A DNA stretch of 64,000 nucleotides, taken from Triatoma infestans (taxonomy: Eukaryota > Arthropoda > Insecta > Hemiptera > Reduviidae). The first letter of the stretch is position 1. Each line of letters starts with the position of its first letter. A model generated the notes under the pieces. That model saw only the letters and a list, made by a program, of their open reading frames with translations. It was not told the DNA's origin and ran no database searches. The stretch is taken from NCBI GenBank assembly GCA_011037195.1, contig JAAEAF010003552.1, forward strand, positions 53,837-117,836. The letters run 5' to 3'. Below, one piece after another: positions 22,501 through 33,359 of the stretch. Position numbers and translations under genes: made by a program.

Positions 22501-25500
22501 GCAAAACTGTGCAATCTCGCTTTCAAAATTTGATGCATTTCTACCCACAGCTTTGCTTTTTGTAAAGTGTTTTGGATATACTTCACCACAGCCATTCTTT
22601 AGGGCTGCCTCCTGCCTCCCCCGAACCATCCGTACACGCTTGCACCAATCCGCGAAAGGGTAACGAGTGAATAGTTTCCAAAGGCCAGCTTCACTGGCAC
22701 TGTTCCTGCTCATATTATTTAGCAGCGTTAAGTCATATTCGAAAGACTGGTTATTCTGTTGTGTGAAACAACACCTATAAGTCCGCCAGCAACTCGTTCA
22801 CTTTGTGTGTGAAATTTGTTTGAGTTTTCATTCTGACAATCGGAGGTGTGTAGAAGGTTTTTATGAAGCGAAATAAATTTCCATATATGCCCCACTGACC
22901 TAATTTGTACAAAAATAGTTTTCTCCATGCCGGAAGTGTGGCGAATTTTGTCAATTTCTCTTGGCCGGCTTGACTCCTTGAAAACAAGGAACCATTCCAA
23001 CATTTAAATGTAATTGGGTTGATCCTCCAAGATACATTTACTAGAAGATGCTTAAGAGCGCTAATTTACTCGAATTTATTTTTTAATTAGTCAGTGATTG
23101 ATAATGGAAAATTAATACCCCTTCCTTTAATTTAACACCCAGTTTGGCACTTGTCACTTTGTAATCAATGCTACATTAATCACCTAAAACAAACCAAAGT
23201 TACTATGTTAATTCTTGTTCCAAACAATAGCTGAAACGAGTGTTTTTAGACAAAGGTGATTTTGAACCATATACCGTTTGCCATATACGTTTATCTCGAA
23301 GCAGTTTCTCATATTGCACAGCCACCTTTATATACATATATATATAAAAACATCCTTGGCGCAACAGCACTTGAAGGGCCCAGGCTTGCCAGACGGCGAT
23401 TTGAATGGGGGGCGTGTGGTAAGCACGCCGCAGTTCCTACGCCGTTTAGTTCCGTTCTTCGCTACCTAGGGCGCTACTAACTGTAGCTTTCCACTTTTTA
23501 CCAAGATTCTGGGTCAACACCGACTTTGCCCTCACGGGAATCGAACCCTGAATTCTCGCACGAAAGGCGAGTGCGCTAGTCACACCGACGTGTGAGGACC
23601 CCACAAAGATAGCATCACAATAAATAATGATCCTAGCTTATATACAAATCCTCGATTGGGAAAGACAATATCTGACACACTTTGATATACAGAAAATGCA
23701 TTGAATGAAATTCATGATACTTTTAACTATCGAATTCATTATGAGAAATACTTTAGGATTTTGTTACGATAATAAATTATTTAGGAACGTCCAAGTTCTG
23801 TAGCACCTTCAGAATAAAGGTTACTGGCAGAAGAACAATAATAGGATGTGTTCATCTATGCTGCTTGCTTTATTTTCACTTTTTGTTTCGTGCGCTGCTA
23901 ACCTCACGTTTCAGAAGAATTATTGTAATAAATTAAAAATTCACGCTTTCTTATTTTTTTATCCAGGCATGTTTTCCTGAGCATATAATGTGCTATAGAA
24001 GTGCTTGTACACTGAACTATTTTTTCCCTGCTTTTCACTTTGTCATTTTTACAAATTTCGCTATGCTTGTTGATGTCAGTAAAGAATCAGAACAACTTCT
24101 TGCTTTATTAGCTAATTGTAACTTTTAAATAACAAACCAGTGTTATTAATCACAATGACTTCAGAATAGTAACTAAACTTTAAGATTTTCCTCATTTAGT
24201 GAAAGTCTATTAGTTTAAAACCTTAAATTGTTCCTGAAGTATTAATATTCCTGGTAACTGACTGTAACTCTAAATCAGATTTCTTGCCACCAAATCCTAT
24301 TATGATCTAGATATCACTAAGAACTTGCTTCAGCGGTACTTAATAAAGATGTTTCATAGATCTTTCTACATGATATTGATTTAGTAATTCCTATTGAAAC
24401 TTCATGGAGAAGCATTAATCTTCAAATTTTCAATGTCTAAAAATGATGTTTTTTTTTTGTAGAGTAAGATCTGGTTATTTCCTGAAGGAACTAGGAATCA
24501 TAATTCTGATAGATTGCTACCCTTTAAGAAAGGAGCATTTCGGACTGCTATTGAATGCAAAGCACCGATCATCCCAGTAGTTTTTTCACCATACTATTTT
24601 ATTGATGACAAGAAAAAAACTTTTGGTAAAGGTATGTAAAACAATAATTTTTTAGCTCTTTTTATGATAAATTCTGTATTAAATGTCTATTGACAATAAT
24701 TATGGGATCGCAGTTATGTCCATGAGAGCAATTATTTGACACTTGTGTCCATGATAAGTAGCTGCACCAGGGTCAATAAGCAATGATACAAATAAATTCA
24801 GTAAACTAATTAGATTTCATACAATAATTCCTCTATTATTAATAATTATTTTAATCTAAAAAAAAAAGATTAAATTTGTAGAGCAATGATTATTTAGAGT
24901 TTGTTAATCTTCTGTTAGTTATTATTAAAATTGGTAAAAGTTTGAAGTGAATTGCTTGAATTATATATATCATTATACAAGAGATTTTCTAATTCCAAAA
25001 CTAATCAGTTATTAAGCAATGAGTAAACGGAAAGAATGCAAAACATAGAAAGGCTACTTACATAGAAATTTCAATAAATTTAATATATAAAATGATATAT
25101 GTCACGAATTAATCAACCATTGTAAAGATTTTTCTCAAGAGATTTTTGTAGCATTAAATTGCGATTTATATTTAAAAAATAATTTGATAACAAAAAAAGT
25201 TGTTTATATAAACTTATTTTTAGTGGAACATAAGGTAAACAGGGAAATAAGTTAGAACATTTGAATAAGGAGAATTTCGTCAAAGTCTTGCAACAACAGA
25301 CCGCATGCAAGTCGTGAATCGAGTGTTTGAAAAAAAGGCCAATTTTCAAATAACAGTCTTATTTGTAAAAAAATAAAGCATTTAGGTGTGTGCTCCATCA
25401 CTTTGTGTGATGGATCATTAACACAAGGATATACGAACCCAGTAATATTAATTTAATTCAAAAATAAAAAAGCCATTTCAACAAGTGTAGTGGTAACAAA

Positions 25501-28500
25501 AACATTAAGTTGAATTCAACTCTCTAAACGAATTTAATAACTTTACTCTGACGATGGATGAAAATCCAAAACTGGTCAGGAACAACAAAAATATGCATAC
25601 TAGGACGGATAAAATCCCGGATCGTATCCAGCATTCCGGACCCATCCACATATTCAACTAAAAATATTGGAACTATATTTTAATATTGAAAGAGATGAGA
25701 AATAATGAATTATTGTTTTCTTCTCTATTCAATTAGTTCCTGAAGAAGATTCAGAAGACAACTATCCTGACTGTAGGTTTGAGGTAATCCATTTCCTAAT
25801 TAAATGAACAACAGGATCCATTAAATGAACTATTGGATTTAGGAAGTGAGGCTGGACTAACATTAAATCAATAGAAAACCCTACATTTCTCAAATGTCAT
25901 AACATAAAATTGAAGTGAATAGCAAGTTGATTATTATTTGTCTGTAGGGAGGGACCAAACTACGCTATCTAAAGCCCCACAGGGCCCATATAGCTACCCC
26001 CAAAGAAAAACAACAAAAATGGATCTAGAACAAAAATACCAGTGTATAACCCGTCTAAGATTCTCCGCAGTGCGAACATGGAAGATGATTTAGGACATTG
26101 CCTAGTTGAAAAATAAAAGTGTCACCGATTTTCAGGGGATTTTTTTTTTCAACAGACGCTGGCGAAATCATGTCTAAAATGGATTTGTATTTTCCCCGTT
26201 CATTTTTACCTAATATGTCTCAAACGCCTGAAGTTCCAAAACAACCCCAGCATCTTTATACTTTCGTCCACATGATCAAGTTGGGGTGAAATGTTTAACT
26301 AACACTTCTTCTTACACAAATGCACCGATAAATTGGATAAATTGCAAATGATGTTAGTTAAATTTTAAATATATTGAAACTATATCTTTCATGAAGAAAT
26401 CCAAAGTGACCCTTAGGTCTTTCTTCTTACATCACACAAAAAACTACATACCTCGAAATAACTTTCGAGAAACAGTACCTCATCAGTTTAATCAGCAACT
26501 TAAATAGTTTTTAGCCCAATGGGTAGTTTTTTTCCCATTTCAATCTTCTTCATCCACTTTAATCAAACATTGAGCCACTATCATCAGAGACATTTTCCGT
26601 GATAGCCTGCTTCATTTTGTGCTCATCGATCCCCCCATCTTCAGGATGCGTTTGTTACACAGTGTGATAACACAGACTTGCACAGAGCTCTGCTTTGTGG
26701 AACCAACCACAACAACTATTGAGGCACTAGTTCAGTGTGAACTAGATGAAGACTGCGATTTTGAAGGGCTATCCTCATCAGTCTTCCTTTTCATAGACAG
26801 GTTGTCCCCTGTTTTTTTCTGTCTCTTGATAACGTCATAAAAATAATATGATCAGTTTTAAATGATTTGAACTCCGTATGTTGGATATTTCACATTTGCA
26901 ATTTCTGTCTGATTTTCTCATTTAGCGGACCTAAATATGATTTAGCCTTATCAGTTCCACTCAATTCTTCTGCTGCCATGATATTAAAAATAACTATTAA
27001 CTTCTTTTTATTGATAAAATAACAGTAATTATAAAATGTATATTAATTTATACTAATTTATGTTGATGAACTAGATAAATAAAGCAATATTGCTTTTAAT
27101 GATAAATTAAATTACAAATTATTCTTTCGCCAAAAGTTAAAACTGTGGTAATGTTAACTGCTTATTTATAAACATTTCAAAAGATTAACCCTTCACTCAA
27201 TAATTTACTACCATTTACTACAAAGTATATGAAAATACAGTTTTCTGCATAGTCTAAGAAAAAGTTAGTATCCATTAAAAATTAAAAAAATCAAGATGAA
27301 TCGCTGATGAATCACTGATTAGCTCGTTTGTGGCTATGTTTTGATGAATATGTTTAAAAATAGATGTAAAAAGGATTAGTGTACAGACAAAGCATAAACC
27401 TTTAGCTAAAGCATTTTTTTAATGGGGTGAAAAATTTAAGTAATCGGTCCTCAACTTGTTTTAAAATATAACATTCTATTTAAATTCAAAAGAATGCTGG
27501 ACCTCCTTAGGATGTGTTTTGGCACCACAGTCCCTTCCAAGTCTTTACAACCGACTTGGTATTAAAATCCCAACAGCTTCATATCCATATTCTTTGACGA
27601 CATATTTTTATAATTCTCTACCATTTTTTTCCAAATAAACTTTTGTTTATTAGACTTTTATTCTTTATAGCTTCCTTATAGTGCAGAAATGGCATGTATA
27701 AATCAGTTCAAAAATTGAAATACATAGCATTAAACCTTTGCAAAAAATAAAAATCTTCTGTACCTGTTTTGTAGGACAACGCTCCAATTCCAGCAATCGA
27801 TCGCGTGCTTTGCCCTATATTGTTCTTAAACAAAATATCTTAGAAAACTAGCGATGCAATTTCTAAGCTAAATTACTCAGAGCTCAAAATTAACGCTGCG
27901 AGACAAAAGACGATTTTTTGTATCTCCTTTGTTACCATTATGGACTTGAATTTTATAGAGTGCTAAACATTTAACAAACAAAATTCTTATTATATAATCC
28001 TCCAAGTTCCTTTTAAATGCCAAAAATCAGGGCTTCCCGTCCTGTTTCATTATTATCGACACCTTTCATACCATTCAATACACTAATATTGTATCAGGCT
28101 TAAAAGGTCTAAGTCCATGGATGGATTCATTGGTTGGAAATAAGTAAACAAAAAACCATTGGATATAATCTCGGAAATGCCTTCTTAGAAATTTATATGT
28201 TTAAATGTTTAAAAAAATATTTTTTTTTGCCGTTTTAATGATTTATTTAAAAACCTATTCAACTATTTAAAAAAGAATGCAGTAATCATCTAAATGAATA
28301 TTTTGTCAACATCACAAAGAATTTGGATTTATCTGTTTTTTTTTTGTTTTTTTTTAATTTAATTTAAGGCGCATCAACATCTGTGGTCACTGGCGCCCGG
28401 AGCCTTCTCAGTGCACTGCTGGCCTCCGGACAGTGTTCTCTCGTTACAGACAACACTGTCCATCACCATTATACATTTAGTTTATTTTTTATTTTTCTTT

Positions 28501-29533
28501 ATTCGCAATTTTTAGTAAAGACCTACAACGATATTCTTCAACAGATATTCAGTTCTCTTGTTAATAGTATACATATAATATTGGCTTTCTAATTTTTCCC
28601 GGTCAGCCTTTCTAAATGCCATTTTAATTTATTGGTTTATTGGCCTATTACTACATTGTCTTTTAAATGTCCTAACAATGTATTTATGGCCCTACCACCT
28701 ATATAATATTAAAGACAATTAAATATATAATAATTTAATGCCATTGAAGATCATTTGTTATTTGGTAGTTAATTAATGCAATAAGTGTCACATGAAGATT
28801 CAGACCAAGTTTTTACTTTCTCATACCGTTATAAAATTAATCTTATTCCTTTAAGGATATTTGACTTTTCCTTTTCTTTTCTTAAATAAGTTATTCAATC
28901 TTTTCTTATTTCTTTGTCCTCCTAGTCGCTCCTTTCTAAACCATGTTTCAAAGAAAAGCTTTTAACTCTTGAGTGTCGCGAAAACAAAGAAAATTGCTAT
29001 AAAGGGTCCTATATACCAAAAATAGGTACATTACCAGCAAACAATAGGTCTACATTACTAGAAATAAAATAGAAATTAATAATATTAAAATAAGTAAATT
29101 AAAAGTTTTAGTTTATAAAATGTTGATTGGAAACAAGTATCAAATAAAATTAATTAACATTCTTAATCTGTTAGAACAATATAACGAAATTTAAATTTTT
29201 TTGAACTGTAAATGAATTTAGTGAACTTATTATTGCTGTTATTTAGAATTGTGGATTTCTATTGTTGTTTCCTTTACTTATATGTATTTTTGTAATTTCA
29301 TTAATTAAACTATATAAATAGTAAAAAATTTACTGTTGAATTAACAAAGAGGAATATTTTGTTTCACTTTTCTTTTAGGAAGAATTATCATATCTACATT
29401 GGAACCTATTCCAATAGAGGGCTATACATTTGACAATATGGACTCTTTAATTCAATTAACTTATGATAAAATGAATTCGGAATTTGGTAAACTGAGAGAA
29501 GAATCTAAAATTGGACTTAATACACATTCTTGA
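16321..29533 (+). CDS. AGPAT: 1-acyl-sn-glycerol-3-phosphate acyltransferase (AGPAT1/2-like), five coding exons
   Basis: The gene encodes a predicted lysophosphatidic acid acyltransferase, which transfers an acyl group from acyl-CoA to lysophosphatidic acid to give phosphatidic acid at the ER membrane. Joining exons 16321-16520, 17061-17194, 19716-19897, 24463-24631 and 29379-29533 gives 840 nt: 279 residues plus TGA, with no internal stop. Every junction is GT-AG and the phases agree (2, 1, 0, 1). Motif I is NHQSILD (residues 103-109), motif II KKELLFVPPFG (128-138), motif III GLIFIDR (145-151) and motif IV FPEGTRN (178-184), followed by PIIPVVF (207-213). The N-terminus has hydrophobic segments at about residues 12-26 and 37-58, as in AGPAT1. 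The length fits the family (about 280). The start is the ATG two bases after a strong acceptor (16317-16318). Orthology to AGPAT1 or AGPAT2 was not resolved. Introns total about 12 kb and are full of transposon debris. Confidence 0.95.
17061..17194 (+). CDS. AGPAT: AGPAT coding exon 2 (motif I, catalytic His-Asp)
   Basis: The acceptor is TTTCCAG at 17054-17060 and the donor GTAAGA at 17195. The exon encodes residues 67-112 in part, including NHQSILD, the NHX4D acyltransferase catalytic motif with His104 and Asp109. Confidence 0.95.
17553..17585. repeat. Perfect 13-bp palindrome in AGPAT intron
   Basis: CACAAGGAACAAA and its exact complement TTTGTTCCTTGTG are separated by one G (17559-17585). 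A further CACAAGGAAC lies 19 bases upstream. Function is unknown; it could be a hairpin of a degraded mobile element. Confidence 0.7.
17725..17860 (+). repeat. Truncated family A fragment A10 in intron
   Basis: CTTACTTTCTTTTACTGC, AAGAGGGGTAATAACGATCG and GCTTTCACCAGAAGTAATG follow the hairpin-proximal order. TGGTGTGAAAGAATTCAC may be a remnant of the opposite end, implying a large internal deletion. Confidence 0.5.
17861..19715. other. AGPAT intron, no recognised element
   Basis: AT-rich intronic DNA with TA and GTGT microsatellites (about 18131-18170, 19380-19405) and a GA run at 19259-19272. Bases 18970-19080 are less AT-rich (AGATCCCGCAGGGATAAGAG) and could be a degraded SINE, but no clear A and B boxes were found. 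Confidence 0.4.
19716..19897 (+). CDS. AGPAT: AGPAT coding exon 3 (motifs II and III)
   Basis: The acceptor is ATTGCAG ending at 19715 and the donor GTAAGT at 19898. The exon encodes residues 112-172, with KKELLFVPPFG and GLIFIDRR, the glycerophosphate-binding motifs of the family. Confidence 0.95.
19950..20145 (-). mobile_element. tRNA-Met-like SINE in AGPAT intron
   Basis: On the minus strand, TTAGTTCAGTGATAGCGC (A box) is followed by CTCATAA, identical to the elongator tRNA-Met anticodon loop (CAU), and CAGATTCGAGTCC (B box). The body GGTGATGGACAGTGTTGTTC is shared with the fragment at 28368-28470. Confidence 0.7.
20890..21680 (+). pseudogene. mariner transposase remnant in AGPAT intron
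   Basis: From an ATG at 21033, broken frames give QLNQKIRSILRHYFKK and then NAASEINEVE. HRVEVCKTLLQN is followed by VYFDNEQTKT, and then by GNAGTHTSRQTF, which stands where mariners have DNARPHTA. The last piece relates to the PYSPD block. A middle section is deleted and stops are present. Terminal repeats were not identified, so the left limit is approximate. The order and spacing fit a Tc1/mariner-superfamily mariner transposase of about 345 residues, now inactive. Confidence 0.75.
21860..23010 (-). pseudogene. LINE 3' remnant: RT and RNase H pieces
   Basis: On the minus strand, RRKLFLYKLGQWGIYGN (22990-22730, shifted frames) matches the reverse transcriptase region before the GVPQG motif. 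Downstream, VGRNASNFESEIAQ and ILVDSKAAILALGN (22560-22400) match an RNase H domain, and VRMEADRLAREGAKKYQP its end. HLMEMDAQHLPQC (about 22020) fits the terminal zinc-like motif of such LINEs. Many stops and frameshifts are present. The clade is probably Jockey- or R1-related with RNase H, but not resolved. Confidence 0.75.
23359..23600 (-). mobile_element. tRNA-Glu-derived SINE in AGPAT intron
   Basis: The reverse complement of the family body (GGCGCAACAGC, AGGCTTGCCAGACGGCGATTTG) and of the head (CGGGAATCGAACCCTGAATTC, ending GTGTGAGGAC) is complete. The copy stands in the opposite direction to the gene. Confidence 0.88.
24463..24631 (+). CDS. AGPAT: AGPAT coding exon 4 (motif IV)
   Basis: A run of T ending in GTAG precedes the exon, and the donor is GTATGT at 24632. 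The exon encodes residues 173-229, with FPEGTRN (acyl-CoA/glycerol-phosphate-binding motif), the following PFKKGAF and the PIIPVV block. Confidence 0.95.
25545..25580 (+). ncRNA. Hammerhead-like motif, degraded
   Basis: CTGACGA (25548-25554), a GGAT/ATCC stem, AAAA in place of GAAA, then CTGGTC and AGG. CT before and AG after could pair as stem I. It matches the minus-strand motif at 45021-45054. The G-to-A change should inactivate it. Confidence 0.35.
28368..28470 (-). mobile_element. SINE body fragment, second family
   Basis: It shares GACAACACTGTCCATCACC with the tRNA-Met-like SINE at 19950-20145 and TTCTCAGTGCACTGC with 8385-8525. The tRNA-like head is missing. Confidence 0.6.
29379..29533 (+). 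CDS. AGPAT: AGPAT terminal coding exon 5
   Basis: The acceptor is TCTTTTAG ending at 29378. The exon encodes residues 229-279 (RIIISTLEPIPIEG and onward) and ends with TGA at 29531-29533. An AATAAA at 29721-29726 could be the polyadenylation signal. A near-consensus donor (TAG/GTAAGA) lies five bases after the stop, so a 3' UTR intron is possible. Confidence 0.9.
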
Positions 29534-29539
29534 CATAGG

Positions 29540-30605
29540 TAAGATGTAGTATTATTAAATTTCCTTTAAGCATGAGGCACAATTGCAAGTTTTTATTTTT
29601 TTATTACTAAACCATTTTTTTTTATCATAAATTATTTGTTTGTGATCTATTAACAGTCATATAATTCTGTCATTCTGTCTGATATGGGGAGTGGGGAGGT
29701 AGAAAGAAAGATAACTCAAAAATAAAAAAATTGAAACAGTGTTTAAACTTCATTAGAAGGGTTATCCAACCTATCCGATACAAAATTTTCTGTCAAAATC
29801 CGCCAATTGAAAATCCTTCATTCCTTTTTGTATTATTTCTTTCGCGATTTCAGCAAGTATATAAAATAAAAAACAGATATAAACGAAAACTATATTGTTT
29901 ATTCTTCGTCTAGTACACATGTATAGTTCTTCAGGGAAAATTGATTTCAAAATTCTAAAGTATTGAGACGTTAACCTATCTTCTAAAAATCATTTCTACT
30001 CATTGTGAAATGTTTAATATTAAGAACTATTACATATGTTACGGAAATTTCAAGTTTAAAGAAAGTCGGTTCACAGAAGAGCCATTTTTCCTGAATGTAG
30101 TTATCATTTTTTCGCGATTTTCTTTGTCTTTTATATATAAATCATACATTTGCAGCTTTTCATTTTATTTGATACATTTGATAGGAACGGTGAAGATTTT
30201 CCTCTAAATTCTATTATTTACCTAGAATTTGTCTCCATCAGCACCTACACTATATTTAGAACAATTAACTCTGTGGTAAAAATTCCATGTTTCAATGAAA
30301 TTCTCCATTACAACTTGAGAAATACGGTGAGAAAAATACTTGCAAGTGTTCCGTATCTTTGAACTTCTTTTCATTGTATTAAGCTTGACAGAAATTTTCA
30401 TTAATGTTCATTTTAGTTATAATATCATTTAAAATTCGCTAATCATAGATATTTGGTATATATTTTGCAATTATTGAATGTTTGGATAGTAATAAGTTTA
30501 AAATTATTCTTCGAAAAATTATAAATAAATAAAATAAAGATACCTAAATATTAAGAAAGTGATGGAAATATTTCGAGCAACTCCATTGCATAAACTTATT
30601 CACAT
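29540..30605. other. Downstream flank of AGPAT
   Basis: AT-rich DNA with possible 3' UTR and AATAAA at 29721. Weak phrases at 29930-30330 (CCTCTAAATTCTATTATT, GAAATTCTCC) hint at very old repeats. No gene is seen. Confidence 0.4.
29721..29726 (+). terminator. Candidate AGPAT polyadenylation signal
   Basis: This is the first AATAAA hexamer after the AGPAT stop codon, 188 bases downstream. AT-rich context makes chance occurrence likely. Confidence 0.3.
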
Positions 30606-30999
30606 TTATTTATATATTTAAGACATCTAGCAGTTCTTTTTCATTTTACTACTATCAATTAAGCTGTTCCTAATAAGAAAATAAGCATTTGGATGCGGAT
30701 TTAAATGCCCCGAAATGATAGAATCAAGTTGCCCAATAGATGGGGACAGGGATTCTGCAGTGCCAAGAGAAAAGATGAGTAGAAAGGGAGATGAGTCTTT
30801 TTCGAATTGTTCCATGTTCAACACTTTTTGTAATTTGGAGATCTCTGGATCCCTGTGTGATCACACAATCTTTTTACTTCCCTCTCAAGGGTAGCTATCA
30901 GTTTTATAGATTCAAAAGCACCTGGCTGTAGTTTCTTCAACAGTTGAACCGGCAATTATAGACTGTCAAAGCAAATCAAAAACGCTAATCGAAATTGCA

Positions 31000-32000
31000 A
31001 TAAAATGGCGAATTTTTTTTTTCATTTATTTGAAAATTTACAACTTGCCTTGGAACGCTTGGTTGACCCCCATAACTCGAGTCGTAAGTCCAAATTGGTT
31101 TTAACAGTAGATTGTAGATAAGTACTTCGTAATTTAAAGTTACTTTTTAACGTCTGTCCAGTAGTCGCTTGAGTAGGCTGTAACGTCTTTTTTACTTCGT
31201 TTCGTTTTAGTCTTGTATAGAATATGGGTTCCATGTCAGGCGTTTGTCCATATAGCGTCCTAGATATTTAACTGCATCAACGCATGGTAATAAGATATGG
31301 TTCATACGAACTGGGGGACAAATGGCACGTCTTAGAGTGAACGTTATATTTTTGCTTTTTTGAGTTAACCTTCATTCTCCTTCTGAAAAACCACTTCTCT
31401 ATGGATTGCAAATGTTGCTGAAGGTTACGTGTGCTTAGGACTGGATCGTGATGTGGGGAAAAAATGGCTGCGTAAGTAAAGATATAGTGTTCGGAACGGT
31501 GTGTTATATATTGTGAAAAGAATGGGAGCAAGGGTACTTCCTTGTGGGACACCAGCTGCTAAAGGGTAATAGGAAAACAAGGAGTTCCCAACACCCACAC
31601 CAAAATATCTGTATGAGAGAAAAGACTTAAGGATGAGGTAATAGGTTTAAGGAACGATGCTCTTGAGCTTCCTCAGTAGCCCCTGGTGCATACTCTATCA
31701 AATGCTTGCGCAATATCTAAGAAAGTCCCAGAACAATACTGTTTTCGCTCAAGAGAGGAAGCGATGACGTCTAAAACGCGATGGCATTGGTGAACGGTAG
31801 GCTTCGAAAACCGAACTGATGGTTGGGTATTACTTCAAGGAGATTATGAATTCTCTTGAGGATGAGTTTTTCAAGAATATTACCCATTAGGTATTAGGAG
31901 GAATAAGGGTATCATTTTTATTATAGAGAATTTCCTTTCTAGAGGAAAGTAAGTGGTTTGGAGAAGTAAATTGTATATTGTGTAAGAAGTACTATTGCTT
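31000..32000 (-). pseudogene. Jockey-like LINE ORF2 reverse transcriptase remnant
   Basis: Shifted minus-strand frames give FLDIAQAFDRV (about 31720), equivalent to the RT motif with the first catalytic Asp. GVPQGSTLAPILF follows at about 31560-31510, and LELWGSTKRS near 31060 corresponds to the TYG-x-QLWG block. The FADD box was not found intact. Stops throughout. Confidence 0.75.
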
Positions 32001-32548
32001 TCTTTGAGAGATGGATGTAATTAAGACAAAGCACGGCGCTTTTTTAGATGGTAGGTGTTTTATAATGTGAGAAACTTCGGAAGGGGTAAACGCCTTGGGA
32101 GGAGGAGAGGGTTGGAGAGGGATATCTAGGTCATTCTGTATTTGATGAGTAAAATCAGGATCAGATGTGCCAGGATGGGCTTCGAAGACTGTGGTCAGGT
32201 ATATTTTTCACTTTCAGTTATGGTCCATATTGCATTATCTTTACGGAGTGGTGATGGTGTGTTTTTAAAGGAAAGAATTCGTCGCGTAGCAGTCCATAAA
32301 GTTTTATTTTCAGTTGTAAGAGATGCCGTTTAATCATTGTGTCTGTCCACTTCTAGTTTTATTAGGGCAGATTTCAGCTATTCAGTTTGTTGTATATTCT
32401 TTTGTCTAATGGATACCGAGTTTGGTGCCAAATTGACCTAGCTCGACGTTATTAACTTTTTGACATACAGTGGTAAATTGTCCGTGTAGTGTGTGGTATT
32501 TGTCTTAATGATTCGTGTTGAGCCCCAAGCAGATTTGTATTGAGTAAG

Positions 32549-33257
32549 TTAAGTAATGGACGCCCCGTCAATGTCTTCTCTAGTCTTTAAAGAAATATTC
32601 AAATCTATTTTTTCATCTAAATGTTCTTGAAACAATCTCCAATTAATACGTCCAGGCGAGCTGCGTCTGTAGTTCGTGGTTGTGGATAGTGTGACGAGGA
32701 CGAGGAGGACTGGAATGTGGTCAGAGGAGAGATGATTGACTGTGAATATATCAGAGTGGATGGAAGTAGTTTGTGAGGTAATAAAAAAATCCAGTATGTC
32801 AGGTAATTTGGACTGAGATGTTGGCCAGTAAGTGGGTTGTGGAGGAGATAGGAAGCCATAACAAGACGAATATAGAGCATCAAGGAGAATAGTCCACGTG
32901 GATTTGCTACACGACATCCCCTCCGCGGATGTTTCGCGTTGTAGTCGTCACCAGAAATGAATTTTGGACCAAGGGTTTTGAAAAATGGCAGGAATTGTTG
33001 ACTCGTGAGAGGTTTATTTGGAGGCCAATACGCAGCAGCAATTTAAAGGAAAACGGATTTGATTCTAAGAAAACGATGGCTGATTGGAGGGAATCTGTAG
33101 GATTACTTGGGACGAGGTAATGAGGGGAGGAGCTTCGAATTAATATTGCTGTATCTCCATGCGCTGTATCATCGGGATGGTCTGACCTACATGTGGTATA
33201 GTCTCGTATGTTAAAGTATGATCTGCTAGTGAAATGTGTTTCGGTAATCAGTGCCAC
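32549..33257 (-). pseudogene. Jockey-like LINE ORF2 endonuclease domain
   Basis: ALITETHFTSRSYFNIRDY begins the AP-like endonuclease, followed by RSDHPDDTAHGDTAILIR. After a frameshift come PTYWPTSQSKLPDILDFFI and HLSSDHIPVLL, the conserved SDH-P motif with the catalytic histidine. This domain nicks target DNA to prime reverse transcription. The frame breaks near 32910. Confidence 0.85.
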
Positions 33258-33359
33258 ATCGATTCTTCGGTCATGTAAAAATACGTCCTCTTCGTCTCTA
33301 TAGGATGTTAGTCCGTTGGCGTTCCATAGAAGAATGAGTTGGGGAATTTATGATCTGTT

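Larger units (their letters stand above)
24632..29378. other. AGPAT last intron, mostly unrecognised
   Basis: This 4.7-kb intron holds a CCATCAC/GTGATGG hairpin at 25395-25412, the degraded hammerhead-like motif at 25545, and a less AT-rich stretch at 26580-26840 with an uninformative open frame. A SINE fragment lies at 28368-28470. The rest is AT-rich sequence without recognised content. Confidence 0.5.

Noticed and set aside
25395..25412. CCATCAC-TTT-GTGATGG hairpin as a regulatory structure.
   Set aside because: A 7-bp hairpin is expected by chance in a window this size and has no context.
26440..26495. Minus-strand CTGATGAGG...CTCGAAAG as another hammerhead.
   Set aside because: Stem II would have only one or two pairs and there is no clear stem I; too weak without relatives.
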